Source: Caldisphaera lagunensis DSM 15908
Lineage (GTDB): Archaea; Thermoproteota; Thermoprotei_A; Sulfolobales; Acidilobaceae
Direction of reading: 5' to 3'
NCBI RefSeq assembly: GCF_000317795.1
Contig: NC_019791.1
Location: 372,001-436,000 of the forward strand
DNA length: 64,000 nucleotides
The notes under the pieces were generated by a model that saw only the letters and a list, made by a program, of their open reading frames with translations, was not told where the DNA came from and made no database searches. This document shows, piece after piece, positions 34,778-43,701 of this stretch. The position numbers and the translations under genes were made by a program. Within the stretch, counting starts at the first letter, position 1; each line of letters begins with the position of its first letter.

Positions 34778-35587
34778 CTAGGGATTATTTTTATTAACAA
34801 CCAAATTATGATTTTTTACCGGTTTCAATTTATGCGATTCAAAGCTTTCCATTTTATATTTAGCATCCTTTGTAATAACTAAATCTGTTAATGCATCTAT
34901 TGATTTTTCTAAATCTTTCCAATAAATCTCATATGTTATCCTCTTTATAGAGTTTATGGCTTCTTGTGAATAATTCGAGAGAGTATCTGCTATAGCAAAG
35001 GCCTCTTTTTCTAGGTCTACTTGTGGGACAATCTCATCTACCAATCCCATATTCTTTGCCTCTTGAGCTGAGAACCTTGTACCAGTTAAAGCCAGATATT
35101 TTGATCTCCTAAATCCCAAAGCTCCTCCTCCAACGCTAATCAGTATAGGTGGTATTAATCCAAGACTTATTTCTGGAAAGCTAAACCAAGAATTGTCCGA
35201 AGCTATTACAATATCTGATGCTAATAATATCTCTGCACCCCCACCTACTGCTAATCCATTTACAAGAGAAATTATTGGTTTTTCGCAAGAAATCATTATA
35301 TTTAATGTTTGCTTTATGCCATTAAAAAATTTAATTGCTTCTTCTTTAGTATTAAGCTTTAGCATTTCGTTTATATCATCACCTGTACTAAATGCTCTCC
35401 CTTTACCTGTTAAAACTATTGCAACGCTATCTGATTTGCAACCTTTATTCAATTCTTCTATTAGTTTGTTCCATGTTTTTGTATCTAATGCATTTAATTT
35501 TTCAGGTCTATTCAGATAAATCCAATAACATAACTTTCTCTTTTCTGACATCACAATTTCATGAGACGCTGCCAACTCGTACTGCAC
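34778..35587 (-). CDS. Enoyl-CoA hydratase/isomerase (crotonase) family
   Basis: A 269-aa crotonase-fold enzyme. The oxyanion-hole segments are GRAFSTGDDINEML and SLVNGLAVGGGAEILLASDIVIA, followed by FPEISLGLIPP, where a catalytic acid would lie, and a C-terminal helical region. It could act in fatty-acid or aromatic CoA-ester turnover. Starts at 35587 (GTG), 35575 (TTG) or 35551 (ATG) are all possible. No other beta-oxidation genes are adjacent, so the substrate is unknown. Confidence 0.85.
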   Translation of the reverse strand: MQYELAASHEIVMSEKRKLCYWIYLNRPEKLNALDTKTWNKLIEELNKGCKSDSVAIVLTGKGRAFSTGDDINEMLKLNTKEEAIKFFNGIKQTLNIMISCEKPIISLVNGLAVGGGAEILLASDIVIASDNSWFSFPEISLGLIPPILISVGGGALGFRRSKYLALTGTRFSAQEAKNMGLVDEIVPQVDLEKEAFAIADTLSNYSQEAINSIKRITYEIYWKDLEKSIDALTDLVITKDAKYKMESFESHKLKPVKNHNLVVNKNNP

Positions 35588-35686
35588 CCATAATTGTATA
35601 CTAAGAATAGATTAATAAACATGTTTTATAAAAAAACTATATCTCATTATAGAGAAAGATATAAATATTATAGAATAAAAAAGAAT

Positions 35687-36316
35687 TTAAATATTGTCTT
35701 CTTTTATGCTCTTATTTCCTTTTAAGATATTATAAATACCATTAACGGCGTCTTGAACTTCACTTTCTCTCTTAGCCCCAGTTATTACCATTTTTCCACT
35801 GCTAAATATTAACAGCACGACTCTCGGTTTTTCCATCCTATATATTAAACCTGGGAATTGTTCAGGCTCATACATACTTTTTGGAAGTGTAAAAGCCGCT
35901 TTTTCTAAATCAACATCTACATTTAAGTTTGCCGATGCAACAATGTTTTGTATTTGTATTTGTGGTTTTCCTTGCATTGGTACCCCTTTTATCATTAGTT
36001 TTTTAAGAATTGTTTTAACTGCCCATACAAGCTGCTTAACGCTTTTTGCTCCAGTTACCACCATTTTTCCCGATTTAAATATTAATGCTGTTATTTTAGG
36101 ACTTTGTAACCTATAAACTAGACCTGGGAACTGATCAGGATTATAATCTACATCAGGTATTCTAGTTTCAATTAAGTTTAAATCTAAAGGTGTATCCAAT
36201 ATCACAGTTGCAACGATGTTTTCAATTTTAACTGTTGGTTTTCCAAATTCCTCTTTTTCATCCATAGTTTTTTCTTCCCCAAAAAATTCTTCATCTTCTT
36301 TCTTCTCATGCTCCAA
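35687..36316 (-). CDS. tbp: TATA-box binding protein
   Basis: The general transcription factor that bends promoter DNA. The two-fold saddle repeats are clear: [16 protein letters not shown]...[12 protein letters not shown]...[10 protein letters not shown] and [16 protein letters not shown]...[12 protein letters not shown]...[11 protein letters not shown] ~30-residue Glu-rich N-terminal extension precedes them, and a short tail ends it. TTG 36316 is 5-6 nt after GGTGA; GTG 36325 is also in frame. Two TATA-like boxes precede the gene, which may allow autoregulation. Confidence 0.97.
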   Translation of the reverse strand: MEHEKKEDEEFFGEEKTMDEKEEFGKPTVKIENIVATVILDTPLDLNLIETRIPDVDYNPDQFPGLVYRLQSPKITALIFKSGKMVVTGAKSVKQLVWAVKTILKKLMIKGVPMQGKPQIQIQNIVASANLNVDVDLEKAAFTLPKSMYEPEQFPGLIYRMEKPRVVLLIFSSGKMVITGAKRESEVQDAVNGIYNILKGNKSIKEDNI

Positions 36317-36365
36317 AATTTTCACCTACTTTTAAGCCTATTTAATTTAAAACCTATTTGAGATA

Positions 36366-36401
36366 TATAAACCTTTTTAAAGCGTTTATAAACCTTTTTA
36401 A
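36366..36401 (-). promoter_or_regulatory. Tandem TATA-like boxes upstream of tbp
   Basis: The 15-bp sequence TATAAACCTTTTTAA (plus strand) occurs at 36366-36380 and again at 36387-36401, 21 bp apart, or about two helical turns. On the tbp strand each reads A-rich BRE-like bases followed by TTTATA. The nearer box is 50-65 bp before the start codon. The arrangement suggests alternative starts or cooperative TBP/TFB binding. Confidence 0.55.
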
Positions 36402-36507
36402 TATTAAAATTTTACAATGATTTTCCCAACTTTAAAGGGCATGGTCCTCATTATACTGTAAATAAGAAGATGCTTTTAAATAAATAATTTATTGAAAATC
36501 ACTAGTA

Positions 36508-37251
36508 TTAATCAATTCTTGGTGAAATATAAAAAGTAATTCTTCCTCCATTTTGATATTCCATATCAATTTTCGCTGGAGCATCTTGAGAATACATTAA
36601 TGTTATTAAGTCAGCTTCCTTTGCAGCCATAAGCATATCAGACAAATATTCAATACTATAAGTAGATGAATCTGGAGAATCTATGCTAAGCTCGATTAAA
36701 TTTTGTTTTTCTAAAGAAAGCTCTATTTCTGCGCTTTCTATATCTCCCTTCCCTGTTATTATTAATTTATTTTCATTATCATCTGCCCTTATTGTAATAG
36801 ATTCGCCTATAGCCTCAATATCATTTATTATATCAATAAATGTGTTATTTGTCAATTTTGCTTTAACAGTAAACGTTATTTTTGGTTCAGGCAACTTATC
36901 TTGACTTAAACTTATTTGAGGTATTTTAAATAATCTTTCTCCCTTCCCAATATATTTTAATGTTATACTATTTTCATCACTGATCATCTCAAGCTCATCA
37001 TCTTTTTCAGCTCTCTTTAAAATATCTGATAATGTTGAAAATGAAACTCCTATGTTTTCTTCCTTATCAACATCAAATTCTTCAAATGACGATTTAGGAT
37101 AGATAAAGTCAATCATTACAATTCTACTTGTATCTAATGCCCTAAAGTGAAGTCCTTCTTCATTTATTGTAAAAACACCTTCATCAATAATTTTTTCAAT
37201 AGATCCTATGATGTATCTCCAAGTTCTAGGCTCTTTAAATTTTATTTTCAC
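36508..37251 (-). CDS. pcn: DNA sliding clamp PCNA
   Basis: Processivity clamp for DNA polymerase and a platform for ligase and FEN1. The two-domain PCNA fold is evident: FKEPRTWRYIIGSIEKIIDEGVF, LDTSRIVMIDFIYPKSSFEEF, DELEMIS, the interdomain connector around LPEPKITFTVKAKL, and the C-terminal AKIDMEYQNGGRITFYISPRID. From GTG 37251 (GGTGA 5 nt upstream) it is 247 aa. Crenarchaea usually encode several paralogues that form heterotrimers, and only one is in the window. It is divergent from priS. Confidence 0.95.
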   Translation of the reverse strand: MKIKFKEPRTWRYIIGSIEKIIDEGVFTINEEGLHFRALDTSRIVMIDFIYPKSSFEEFDVDKEENIGVSFSTLSDILKRAEKDDELEMISDENSITLKYIGKGERLFKIPQISLSQDKLPEPKITFTVKAKLTNNTFIDIINDIEAIGESITIRADDNENKLIITGKGDIESAEIELSLEKQNLIELSIDSPDSSTYSIEYLSDMLMAAKEADLITLMYSQDAPAKIDMEYQNGGRITFYISPRID

Positions 37252-37445
37252 AATTTTCACCAATATATAAAATTGTTTCTACCACTATTTTAGATTTATT
37301 GCATTTACAATATTTTTCTACAAATTAAAAATACAAATTAAAAATAAATAATTCCACAATATTCATGTTTAACAAACTAAATTTTATCATTAGCTAAACA
37401 CTTTATAAATTCTTATAAATATTATTTTAAAATGAAGGAATAAAA

Positions 37446-38510
37446 ATGGTTCAAGAAGAAAGAGAAATTAAAATAAAGGAGTGGAAAGGAGAGCAAACAA
37501 TAAAATATCTTTATAAAGAATATTATTCACTCATACCCCCTCTAATTTTACCGAAGGATATAGAAAGAAGAGAATTCGCTATCCAACCATTTGATAAGCA
37601 ATCATACATTAGACATTTATCATTTGATAATCAACAAAAATTTTACGATTTTTTAATTAAAAGTACACCAAAACATGTTTATTATTCAATAGGCATCTAT
37701 GATTTACCAGAAGCTAATTCTATGGAAGAAAAAGGCTGGAAAGGGTCAGATCTTTTGTTTGATATAGATCTTGATCATGATAAGAGCTGTCAAACTCAAG
37801 ATGATATTACTGACGATTTATGTATAGAAAAGGGGTTAAAATATGCTGAGACTATTGCATCTATGATAAATAATTATTTTGGAGGATATCATCAAATTTA
37901 CTTTACTGGTAATAGAGGATATCATGTAAGAGGTATTTGTGAGAATTGCAGACTATTAGGAAGAGAAGAAAGAGCTGAAATTGCGAAATTTGTAATGGCC
38001 CAAGATTTAGACTTAGAAATAATTTTTCCTAAATCATCAAAAGGGAAAAAATCTGCTCCTCCTTCGCCAAAAGATCCTGGTTGGAGAGGGTTAATCGCAA
38101 GTTATGGAATTAAAGAGGTAGATGCTGTCGAAATAAAAAACGCCATAGAAAATATAAGAGTAGAAATAGACTCTATGGTAACACAAGATCCAAGTAGATT
38201 AACTAGAATACCTGGAACATTAAATGGCAAATCATCATTGCTTGTTGTTCCTATTTGCGGAGAATTTAAATTAGGTAAATGGCTTTCGCCATTTTATGGA
38301 GAAATAGAGGTAAAGGCCTTAAAGGATCTGCAAAAACTCAAAATCCTAGGAATTAATATCGAGTTTAGAAAAAATGAAGAACTTAGCATTCCTTCACAGC
38401 ATGCTATTTATTTAGCTACTAAAGGCTACTTAAATATATTGGGAGGGAATCTAGTTGTCAGAAAAAATACCGGCTGGTGGCCCATACAAGGCTGCAATTG
38501 GAATTCATGA
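37446..38510 (+). CDS. priS: DNA primase small (catalytic) subunit PriS
   Basis: Synthesises RNA/DNA primers with PriL. The archaeo-eukaryotic primase fold is seen: YYSLIPP near the N-terminus, REFAIQPF, the metal-binding aspartates in LLFDIDLDHDKS, YFTGNRGYHVRG and TQDPSRLTRIPGTLNGKSSL. A Cys cluster between SCQTQD and ICENC may bind zinc. 354 aa is normal. It is followed by a GINS gene overlapping its 3' end by 56 bp. Confidence 0.95.
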   Translation: MVQEEREIKIKEWKGEQTIKYLYKEYYSLIPPLILPKDIERREFAIQPFDKQSYIRHLSFDNQQKFYDFLIKSTPKHVYYSIGIYDLPEANSMEEKGWKGSDLLFDIDLDHDKSCQTQDDITDDLCIEKGLKYAETIASMINNYFGGYHQIYFTGNRGYHVRGICENCRLLGREERAEIAKFVMAQDLDLEIIFPKSSKGKKSAPPSPKDPGWRGLIASYGIKEVDAVEIKNAIENIRVEIDSMVTQDPSRLTRIPGTLNGKSSLLVVPICGEFKLGKWLSPFYGEIEVKALKDLQKLKILGINIEFRKNEELSIPSQHAIYLATKGYLNILGGNLVVRKNTGWWPIQGCNWNS

Positions 38511-38934
38511 ACAACTTAATGCTGATGATATCAAAGATTCGAGAAGGTTATGGAGTACATATTGCACTAATGATTTAGAGTTGTGCAAAAAATTCTATGA
38601 TATAATAATTAATATATCAAACCTCATAGCTGAAGCAAGAATAGAAGATATAGATTCTTCTACATATCAGGGTATAGATAAGGATTTTTTAAATATAATG
38701 AATTCAATTAAAAATAACTATTCATTATATTTATCAGGGAGCATAATTTCATTTGGAGAGTTTGTGTTAGTGAAATTCAATAGGGGTATATCGTTACCTA
38801 ATGGAAAATTCATTGAAAAAAATGAAATATCATTGATTCCATTAGAAGAAGCAATATTGCTTTCATCCTTAAAATACGTAGATCCTGTAACTACTTTATC
38901 GTATAGCATCATTAATAAACAAAAGAAAGATTAA
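38455..38934 (+). CDS. GINS complex subunit (Gins51/Gins15-like)
   Basis: A 159-aa protein directly after priS, the position of Gins15 in Sulfolobales. A helical A domain (about 25-115, [21 protein letters not shown]...) is followed by a small beta-rich B domain ([43 protein letters not shown]), the A-B order of Sld5/Psf1-type subunits. GINS activates the MCM helicase at forks. The only plausible start is TTG 38455 with GGGAGGG upstream, so it overlaps the priS C-terminus by 56 bp and is probably translationally coupled. Confidence 0.7.
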   Translation: MSEKIPAGGPYKAAIGIHEQLNADDIKDSRRLWSTYCTNDLELCKKFYDIIINISNLIAEARIEDIDSSTYQGIDKDFLNIMNSIKNNYSLYLSGSIISFGEFVLVKFNRGISLPNGKFIEKNEISLIPLEEAILLSSLKYVDPVTTLSYSIINKQKKD

Positions 38935-38983
38935 TAAGGTACTTTTTCTAAGCCAATACAGGAATAGTGAGCGTGAGTCCAGA

Positions 38984-39271
38984 ATGAAGTTTCCAAAGAA
39001 GATAAGAACCTATTGCCCTAAATGTAATGAACATACAGAGCATAGTGTAGCGCTTTATAAATCAGGAAAGAGGAGAACATTGTCTGAAGGCCAAAGAAGG
39101 TATTTAAGGAAAAACAAAGGTTATGGTAGTAAAAGAAAGCCTGAACAGAAGAGATTTGCTAAGACAACTAAGAAGATCACATTACTTATAACATGTAGTA
39201 AATGTGGCTATAAGAGAACAATACTAGGCATAAGACTTAAGAAGATTGAGCTTGTAGAACCCACAAGGTGA
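38984..39271 (+). CDS. rpl44e: Ribosomal protein L44e
   Basis: A 95-aa E-site large-subunit protein (L42A/L36a family) with the zinc ribbon [12 protein letters not shown]...[10 protein letters not shown] and the conserved [23 protein letters not shown] block. The stop overlaps a GTG of the next gene, and S27e follows, so they form one operon. In many archaea aIF2-alpha and nop10 come next; here those are elsewhere (17.6-18.6 kb). Confidence 0.95.
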   Translation: MKFPKKIRTYCPKCNEHTEHSVALYKSGKRRTLSEGQRRYLRKNKGYGSKRKPEQKRFAKTTKKITLLITCSKCGYKRTILGIRLKKIELVEPTR

Positions 39272-39276
39272 TTCTT

Positions 39277-39486
39277 ATGAAATCAAGCTTATTAAGGAAT
39301 AGATTATTAGTACCACAACCAAGAAGTAGGTTCCTTATCGTAGAATGCCCAAATTGTGGACATAAGCAAATTGTTTATAGTCACTCTTCATTTTCAGCAA
39401 GATGCTTATCTTGTGGAGCACTATTAGTAAAGCCTACAGGTGGAAAGGCACAAATCCTTGGAAAAGTAGAAAAAATTCTAAGCTAA
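39277..39486 (+). CDS. rps27e: Ribosomal protein S27e
   Basis: A 69-aa small-subunit protein with a C4 zinc ribbon (CPNCGHKQIVYSHSSFSARCLSCGALL). ATG 39277 is chosen because GGTGA lies 6-7 nt upstream, overlapping the L44e stop. A longer GTG start at 39268 is less likely. It is the last gene of the priS-GINS-L44e-S27e run. A ~280-bp AT-rich spacer follows before tRNA-Asn. Confidence 0.95.
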   Translation: MKSSLLRNRLLVPQPRSRFLIVECPNCGHKQIVYSHSSFSARCLSCGALLVKPTGGKAQILGKVEKILS

Positions 39487-39732
39487 TTTCATTGAAAAAT
39501 TAAATTTTATCGATAATTTTATAGTCATAAATTTTATGTGAATTATTTATATATATAATTTATAAAATTTATGTTTATTAAAAAATAAAAGAAAATTATT
39601 TTTGTTTAAGTTAATAATTAGAAATATATTACATTAATTTACTATTAAAAATATTTTAACGTAGCCTCTCAAAAAACGCTTAATTGTTAAGACACAAATA
39701 TAAAAATTAATTGCAAAAATAATGTTAGCAAA

Positions 39733-39742
39733 GTCTTTAAAC
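39733..39742 (+). promoter_or_regulatory. TATA box for tRNA-Asn
   Basis: CTTTAAACCC at this place is about 30-35 bp upstream of the tRNA 5' end and matches the archaeal TATA pattern, with A/G-rich bases before it. Confidence 0.5.
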
Positions 39743-39770
39743 CCAAATTATTAACTCCAATTCTAGGCAA

Positions 39771-39843
39771 GCCGGGGTAGCTCAGCAGGTAGAGCGCCCG
39801 GCTGTTAACCGGGCGGTCGAGGGTTCGAGTCCCTCCCCCGGCG
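39771..39843 (+). tRNA. tRNA-Asn(GTT)
   Basis: A 73-nt tRNA: acceptor GCCGGGG/CCCCGGC with discriminator G, anticodon loop CTGTTAA (GTT) in a CCCGG/CCGGG stem, T-loop TTCGAGT. No intron. CC follows the discriminator but not A. A T5 run right after (39846-39850) is a likely terminator. Confidence 0.97.
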
Positions 39844-40215
39844 CCTTTTTAGTTGCCAAGTACTTCTAACCTCTGATTTTCATATAAAGCAAAATGAATT
39901 CTATATATTATTAAATAAACATAAAAGCGTATTTAGAATCAAATAAAATCTTTTAGGAGAAATAAGACTAATCTTTTTAACTATTTAAAATAATTTGTTT
40001 ATATTAATTCCTAATCGTAAAATAACAATTAATTTATTTTAACAAAAGATATAAATACTAAAATAAAATAAAGAACCTTCAAAGCTAATATAAATAACCT
40101 AGATTACTTCATGTAATAAATGGTGGCTTTTGCTTTTTATATGATCGTATAAATCAAAGCTCCTGAAAGAATATATTTAATCTAGTTAATGTAAATTTAT
40201 TTAATAGGAGAGAAA
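39844..40215. other. Intergenic gap, no gene recognised
   Basis: A 372-bp AT-rich spacer between tRNA-Asn and thioredoxin. It starts with the tRNA T-run terminator. Around 40120-40170 the sequence is slightly less AT-rich, but no box motifs or stable long hairpin stand out. Confidence 0.45.
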
Positions 40216-40632
40216 TTGGTCAATGAAAATGCAGAAAATTTAGGAAAAGAACTTTCAAGGTTATTGATGTCAAAAGCTGAAGCACTAGAAAATTCTTTGA
40301 AAGAAATAGTTGTTGAAGTTAAATCAGATAATTTTAACGAAATAATAAATAAAAATAAACTAGTTTTCTTATTCTTTACAGCAGAATGGTGCGGTCCATG
40401 CATATCATTTTTACAAACATTTAGGGAAGTAGCTTCTCAACATATAGTTCCAAACGTTTTTTATGGAAAAGTTGACGTTGACTCCAGCTATGCTATTGCC
40501 GATAAGTATAAGGTAAAGCATATACCATCAATTTTAATTATAGTAAATGGTGAAGTTGTTGATTCTATAGTAGGTCAAACAAACAAAGAAAAACTTGAAA
40601 ATAGGATATCCTCTTACATAAAATCTTTATAA
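40216..40632 (+). CDS. Thioredoxin-like protein
   Basis: A 138-aa thioredoxin-fold protein with redox site C59-G-P-C62 (FFTAEWCGPCISF), the cis-Pro region KHIPSILIIVNGE, and the C-terminal helix. A ~35-residue N-terminal helical extension (LSRLLMSKAEALENSLKEI) is longer than in ordinary thioredoxin. There is no signal peptide, so it should act in the cytoplasm on disulfides. The TTG start is led by GGAGAG. It stands alone. Confidence 0.9.
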   Translation: MVNENAENLGKELSRLLMSKAEALENSLKEIVVEVKSDNFNEIINKNKLVFLFFTAEWCGPCISFLQTFREVASQHIVPNVFYGKVDVDSSYAIADKYKVKHIPSILIIVNGEVVDSIVGQTNKEKLENRISSYIKSL

Positions 40633-40730
40633 TTTCTATAAATATTTTGAATTTACCAATTAACTTTAAAAATTCCTCTTGTAACTTAGAGTATAGAAGA
40701 AAGATAAAATAAATGTTGAGGTAGAAGGTT

Positions 40731-41381
40731 ATGTCTAAATCTATGTATCATTACATCGCAAGCGCATGGAAAAAACCATACGAAAACGAGCATGTAGCAT
40801 TAATGAGAGAGCGATTGATTAAATGGAGAAGTGAACCCACGATAGTCAGAGTAGAGAAACCAACTAGATTAAACAGGGCTAGAGAGATAGGTTATAAGGC
40901 AAAACAAGGAGTCATAGTTGTTAGAGTTAAAGTGAGAAAGGGAGGGATGAGAAAACAGAGACCAATATCTGGAAGAAGACCTAAAAGAATGGGTGTTAAT
41001 GCAATTACATTAAGAAAAAGCCTTAGACTTATAGCTGAAGAAAGGGCACAAAATAGATATCCAGATTTAGTAGTGTTAGGTAGCTATTATGTAGGAGAAG
41101 ATGGTACCCATAAATGGTATGAAGTTATTTTAATTGATCCTAGTAATCCTTCAATTAGAAATGATAAGGATTATTCATGGATACTTAATTCCCCAAGCAG
41201 ATCGGGCAGACCAAACCGTGGCTTAACTCATGCCGGAAAGAAAATGAGAGGATTAACAAAGAATAGAGGTTTAACAAATACGCACAACCATAAATGGAGT
41301 AAGAAAGAGAAAGAAAGAAAGCTTAAAAAAGGCCATGAAGCAAGTAAATATATTAGATATTTCAATACTAGAGAAAAATAA
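40731..41381 (+). CDS. rpl15e: Ribosomal protein L15e
   Basis: A 216-aa basic large-subunit protein: MYHYIASAWKKPYENEH at the start, the core VRVKVRKGGMRKQRPISGRRPKR and the rRNA-binding tail RPNRGLTHAGKKMRGL...NTHNHKWSKKEK. Its order with the COG1325 protein and Rpp30 downstream is a standard archaeal cluster. Confidence 0.97.
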   Translation: MSKSMYHYIASAWKKPYENEHVALMRERLIKWRSEPTIVRVEKPTRLNRAREIGYKAKQGVIVVRVKVRKGGMRKQRPISGRRPKRMGVNAITLRKSLRLIAEERAQNRYPDLVVLGSYYVGEDGTHKWYEVILIDPSNPSIRNDKDYSWILNSPSRSGRPNRGLTHAGKKMRGLTKNRGLTNTHNHKWSKKEKERKLKKGHEASKYIRYFNTREK

Positions 41382-41412
41382 TTAACCGCTTTTTCTTATT
41401 CGGTGGAAATTT

Positions 41413-41844
41413 TTGATTAAATCCTTAGAAATAAGAGTTTTTGTACATGCAACTGAAGATAAGGAGAAGATAGTTTCTTCCTTAAAAAATATTATAAAAG
41501 AAGATTTTAATATAATAGAAGAGCAATATGAGGGATATTATGGAAACTCTATATTAGTTATATCTAGTATTATTGAGGGATCAAAAGCGGAAGAGATATT
41601 AAATAATTTGCTTGACAGCCTTTCAAGACCAGATAAGGATGAGTTAATAAAAACTTTTTATGATAGAATTGAAGAAAAAAATAATACATTCCATTTAAGG
41701 CTAAATAAGCAAAAGGCCTATTCAGGGCAATTAACATTAAGCGACTCAGACGATGTTATAAAATTAATATTTAAATTAGAAAACAAGTTTGAAATTGAGA
41801 AGCTAAAAAACTTAATAATAGAAAAATATAATAAAGTGGGATAA
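41413..41844 (+). CDS. RNA-binding protein of COG1325 (exosome-associated family)
   Basis: A 143-aa alpha/beta protein beginning IKSLEIRVFVHATEDKEKIVSSLKNI and containing YYGNSILVISSIIEG and FHLRLNKQKAYSGQLTLSDSDDVIKLIFKL, matching the family often labelled a predicted exosome subunit. TTG start after GGTGG. It sits between L15e and Rpp30 and shares one base with the latter's start codon, pointing to a role in RNA processing, though its biochemical activity is not established. Confidence 0.8.
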   Translation: MIKSLEIRVFVHATEDKEKIVSSLKNIIKEDFNIIEEQYEGYYGNSILVISSIIEGSKAEEILNNLLDSLSRPDKDELIKTFYDRIEEKNNTFHLRLNKQKAYSGQLTLSDSDDVIKLIFKLENKFEIEKLKNLIIEKYNKVG

Positions 41845-42473
41845 TGAAATATGTAGATCTTTCAATAAACCCTAGAAATTATGAAGAATGGATTAAGATA
41901 ATACCAATGCTTAAGAAGTTTAATTTTGAGATAATTGGAATGGATTCTAACTTTATCAATGATGATGTTTTAAAAGCTGCAAAAGAAAATTCTATAAAAG
42001 TAATAAAAAGAAAGTATTTTAAAATAAGCAATAAGGATGAATTGAACAATATATTAAAAAGTTCAAATAATTCTTTTTTAGTTGTAGAACCTGAAAATAA
42101 TTATCTCCTTAATATTATAAGCCAAACAAAAACTATAAATGCAATAAGGATTAATCTTGAAAAAAATATAAAAATAAATAAAACTATAAAAAATTTGTTT
42201 AATATAAATAAAAACGGAGTAATAGAAATTAGTTTAAAACAACTATTAAATAATGATATATTTTTGTGGAGAGAAATGAATAATTTACTTAAAAATATAA
42301 TAAAATTTGGATTAAGATTTTATGTAGTAAGTGATGCAAGTAATATATTTGAATTATGGCATCCTTTTCATGTTAAGAGTTTATTTGAAATCCTTGGCGT
42401 TGATAATACTTATGCAACATTATCCATGACAACTTATCCTTATTATGCGATCTCTCCTATTCTGAATAAGTAG
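41844..42473 (+). CDS. rnp3: RNase P protein component 3 (Rpp30)
   Basis: A 209-aa TIM-barrel-like protein of the Rpp30/Rnp3 family, a partner of Pop5 in tRNA 5' processing. The pattern of strands (KYVDLSINP, FEIIGMDSNF, IKVIKRKYFKI, SFLVVEPENN, AIRINLE, VIEISLKQLL, LRFYVVSDAS) and the family segment WHPFHVKSLFEILGV support the call. Its start codon overlaps the preceding gene by one base. No RNase P RNA was found in the window. Confidence 0.8.
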   Translation: MKYVDLSINPRNYEEWIKIIPMLKKFNFEIIGMDSNFINDDVLKAAKENSIKVIKRKYFKISNKDELNNILKSSNNSFLVVEPENNYLLNIISQTKTINAIRINLEKNIKINKTIKNLFNINKNGVIEISLKQLLNNDIFLWREMNNLLKNIIKFGLRFYVVSDASNIFELWHPFHVKSLFEILGVDNTYATLSMTTYPYYAISPILNK

Positions 42474-42530
42474 GTTTATATTGATAAAATCTTTTAAAAT
42501 TTAATTGTAAATAAAGATCTGGTGAATTTA

Positions 42531-43466
42531 GTGGAAGAAAAACTAAACCTTAATATAAAAGTAACCTTAGTCGAATATACAAAAGCATCTCCAAAAATTA
42601 TAGCCTCAGCATCTAAAATGAGTACATCAAGAAAAAAGGTTGAGGATCTTTTAGAGATAAATAAAGAAGAAATAGATACATGGATTAAAGAAACATTTAA
42701 AAGAAATCATTTTAGTCCTTGGGAGCATAGCTCATATACTTTCATGATCGAAGGATGTTCCAGGGTATGCTCCCATCAATTGGTAAGACATAGGATAGCT
42801 AGTTTCACGCAACAAAGTATGAGATATACTGAAGCATCATTGAGGGAAATGGCTCTATACATGGCTTCTAAACTAAAAATGGATTGCCCTAATAAACCTA
42901 AAAAAGGCGATAGAGATGCATACAAATGCTATAGTAAGGCCCTAAAAGATTCTATTAATGCATTAGAACCAGATGAATTAATAAAGGTAGCAAATGTAGC
43001 TTATGTGTTCCCCCCATTGATGAAAAAGGATAGGGCTTTAATATATGCTAATTCATTAATTGATGCAACTGCTAATTATTATCAACTTCTATCAACGGGT
43101 CTATCAAAAGAGGATGCTAGATTTATAATACCAATGTCTGTCAGAACTAAAATTACTGTTACAATGAATGCAAGGGAGCTTATTCAAACCTTTTTCCCTT
43201 TAAGAATGTGCACAAGAGCTCAATGGGAAATTAGAAAAGTTGCTTGGCTATTATGGGTTGAATTAATGAAAATACACCCAGAATTATTTAAATATGCTGG
43301 CCCAAGTTGTGTGCATTTAGAAAACATAAATAGGGATGAGCCAGATACTTTACAGAATTTTATTGATGGCAAAAGCCTTTTCACTATAAATAGGTGTCCA
43401 GAATTAGTAAAAAATAGCGGAATAAGACCATGTTTATTAAATGCTTATAACACGTTAAATTTATAA
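42531..43466 (+). CDS. thyX: Flavin-dependent thymidylate synthase ThyX
   Basis: Makes dTMP from dUMP using FAD, NADPH and methylene-tetrahydrofolate. The ThyX signature RHRxxSxxQxSxR is present (LVRHRIASFTQQSMRYTE), as are FSPWEHSSYTFMIEGCSR and the C-terminal NARELIQTFFPLRMCTRAQWEIR. It is longer (311 aa) than the ~220-aa bacterial form because of an insertion around residues 110-165 and a C-terminal tail, which is common in archaea. GTG 42531 is 5 nt after GGTGA; GTG 42522 is also open. Confidence 0.95.
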   Translation: MEEKLNLNIKVTLVEYTKASPKIIASASKMSTSRKKVEDLLEINKEEIDTWIKETFKRNHFSPWEHSSYTFMIEGCSRVCSHQLVRHRIASFTQQSMRYTEASLREMALYMASKLKMDCPNKPKKGDRDAYKCYSKALKDSINALEPDELIKVANVAYVFPPLMKKDRALIYANSLIDATANYYQLLSTGLSKEDARFIIPMSVRTKITVTMNARELIQTFFPLRMCTRAQWEIRKVAWLLWVELMKIHPELFKYAGPSCVHLENINRDEPDTLQNFIDGKSLFTINRCPELVKNSGIRPCLLNAYNTLNL

Positions 43467-43484
43467 TTTTCAATTTAGCCCAAT

Positions 43485-43498
43485 AAAAAGATTTAAAG
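43485..43498 (+). promoter_or_regulatory. BRE/TATA promoter of tRNA-Gln
   Basis: AAAAAGATTTAAAG combines a purine-rich BRE with a TTTAAA TATA element centred about 29 bp before the tRNA-Gln 5' end. Confidence 0.6.
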
Positions 43499-43522
43499 GA
43501 AAATTGCTAATATTAAATAATC

Positions 43523-43612
43523 AGCCGGGTCGTCTAGCGGCCAAGGATTCGGGGCTCTGGACCTTAAATGGGGAGAACCCCCGAGACCGGGGTTCGAATC
43601 CCCGCCCGGCTA
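43523..43612 (+). tRNA. tRNA-Gln(CTG) with 17-nt intron
   Basis: The acceptor AGCCGGG pairs with CCCGGCT, discriminator A, and CCA is encoded at 43613-43615. The anticodon loop is CTCTGG/C with anticodon CTG. The intron 43561-43577 lies at the canonical 37/38 site. It folds as a strict bulge-helix-bulge: anticodon stem CGGGG/CCCCG, central helix CTCT/GGAG, bulges GGA and AAC, intron helix CC/GG. The mature tRNA is 73 nt. Confidence 0.95.
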
Positions 43613-43701
43613 CCATTTCTTTAATCAAATGGTACTATTAGATACTAGAAATTTCTTAACAATTTTATGTTATCCACAAATTTAGTATATATGGATTAAT
43701 T

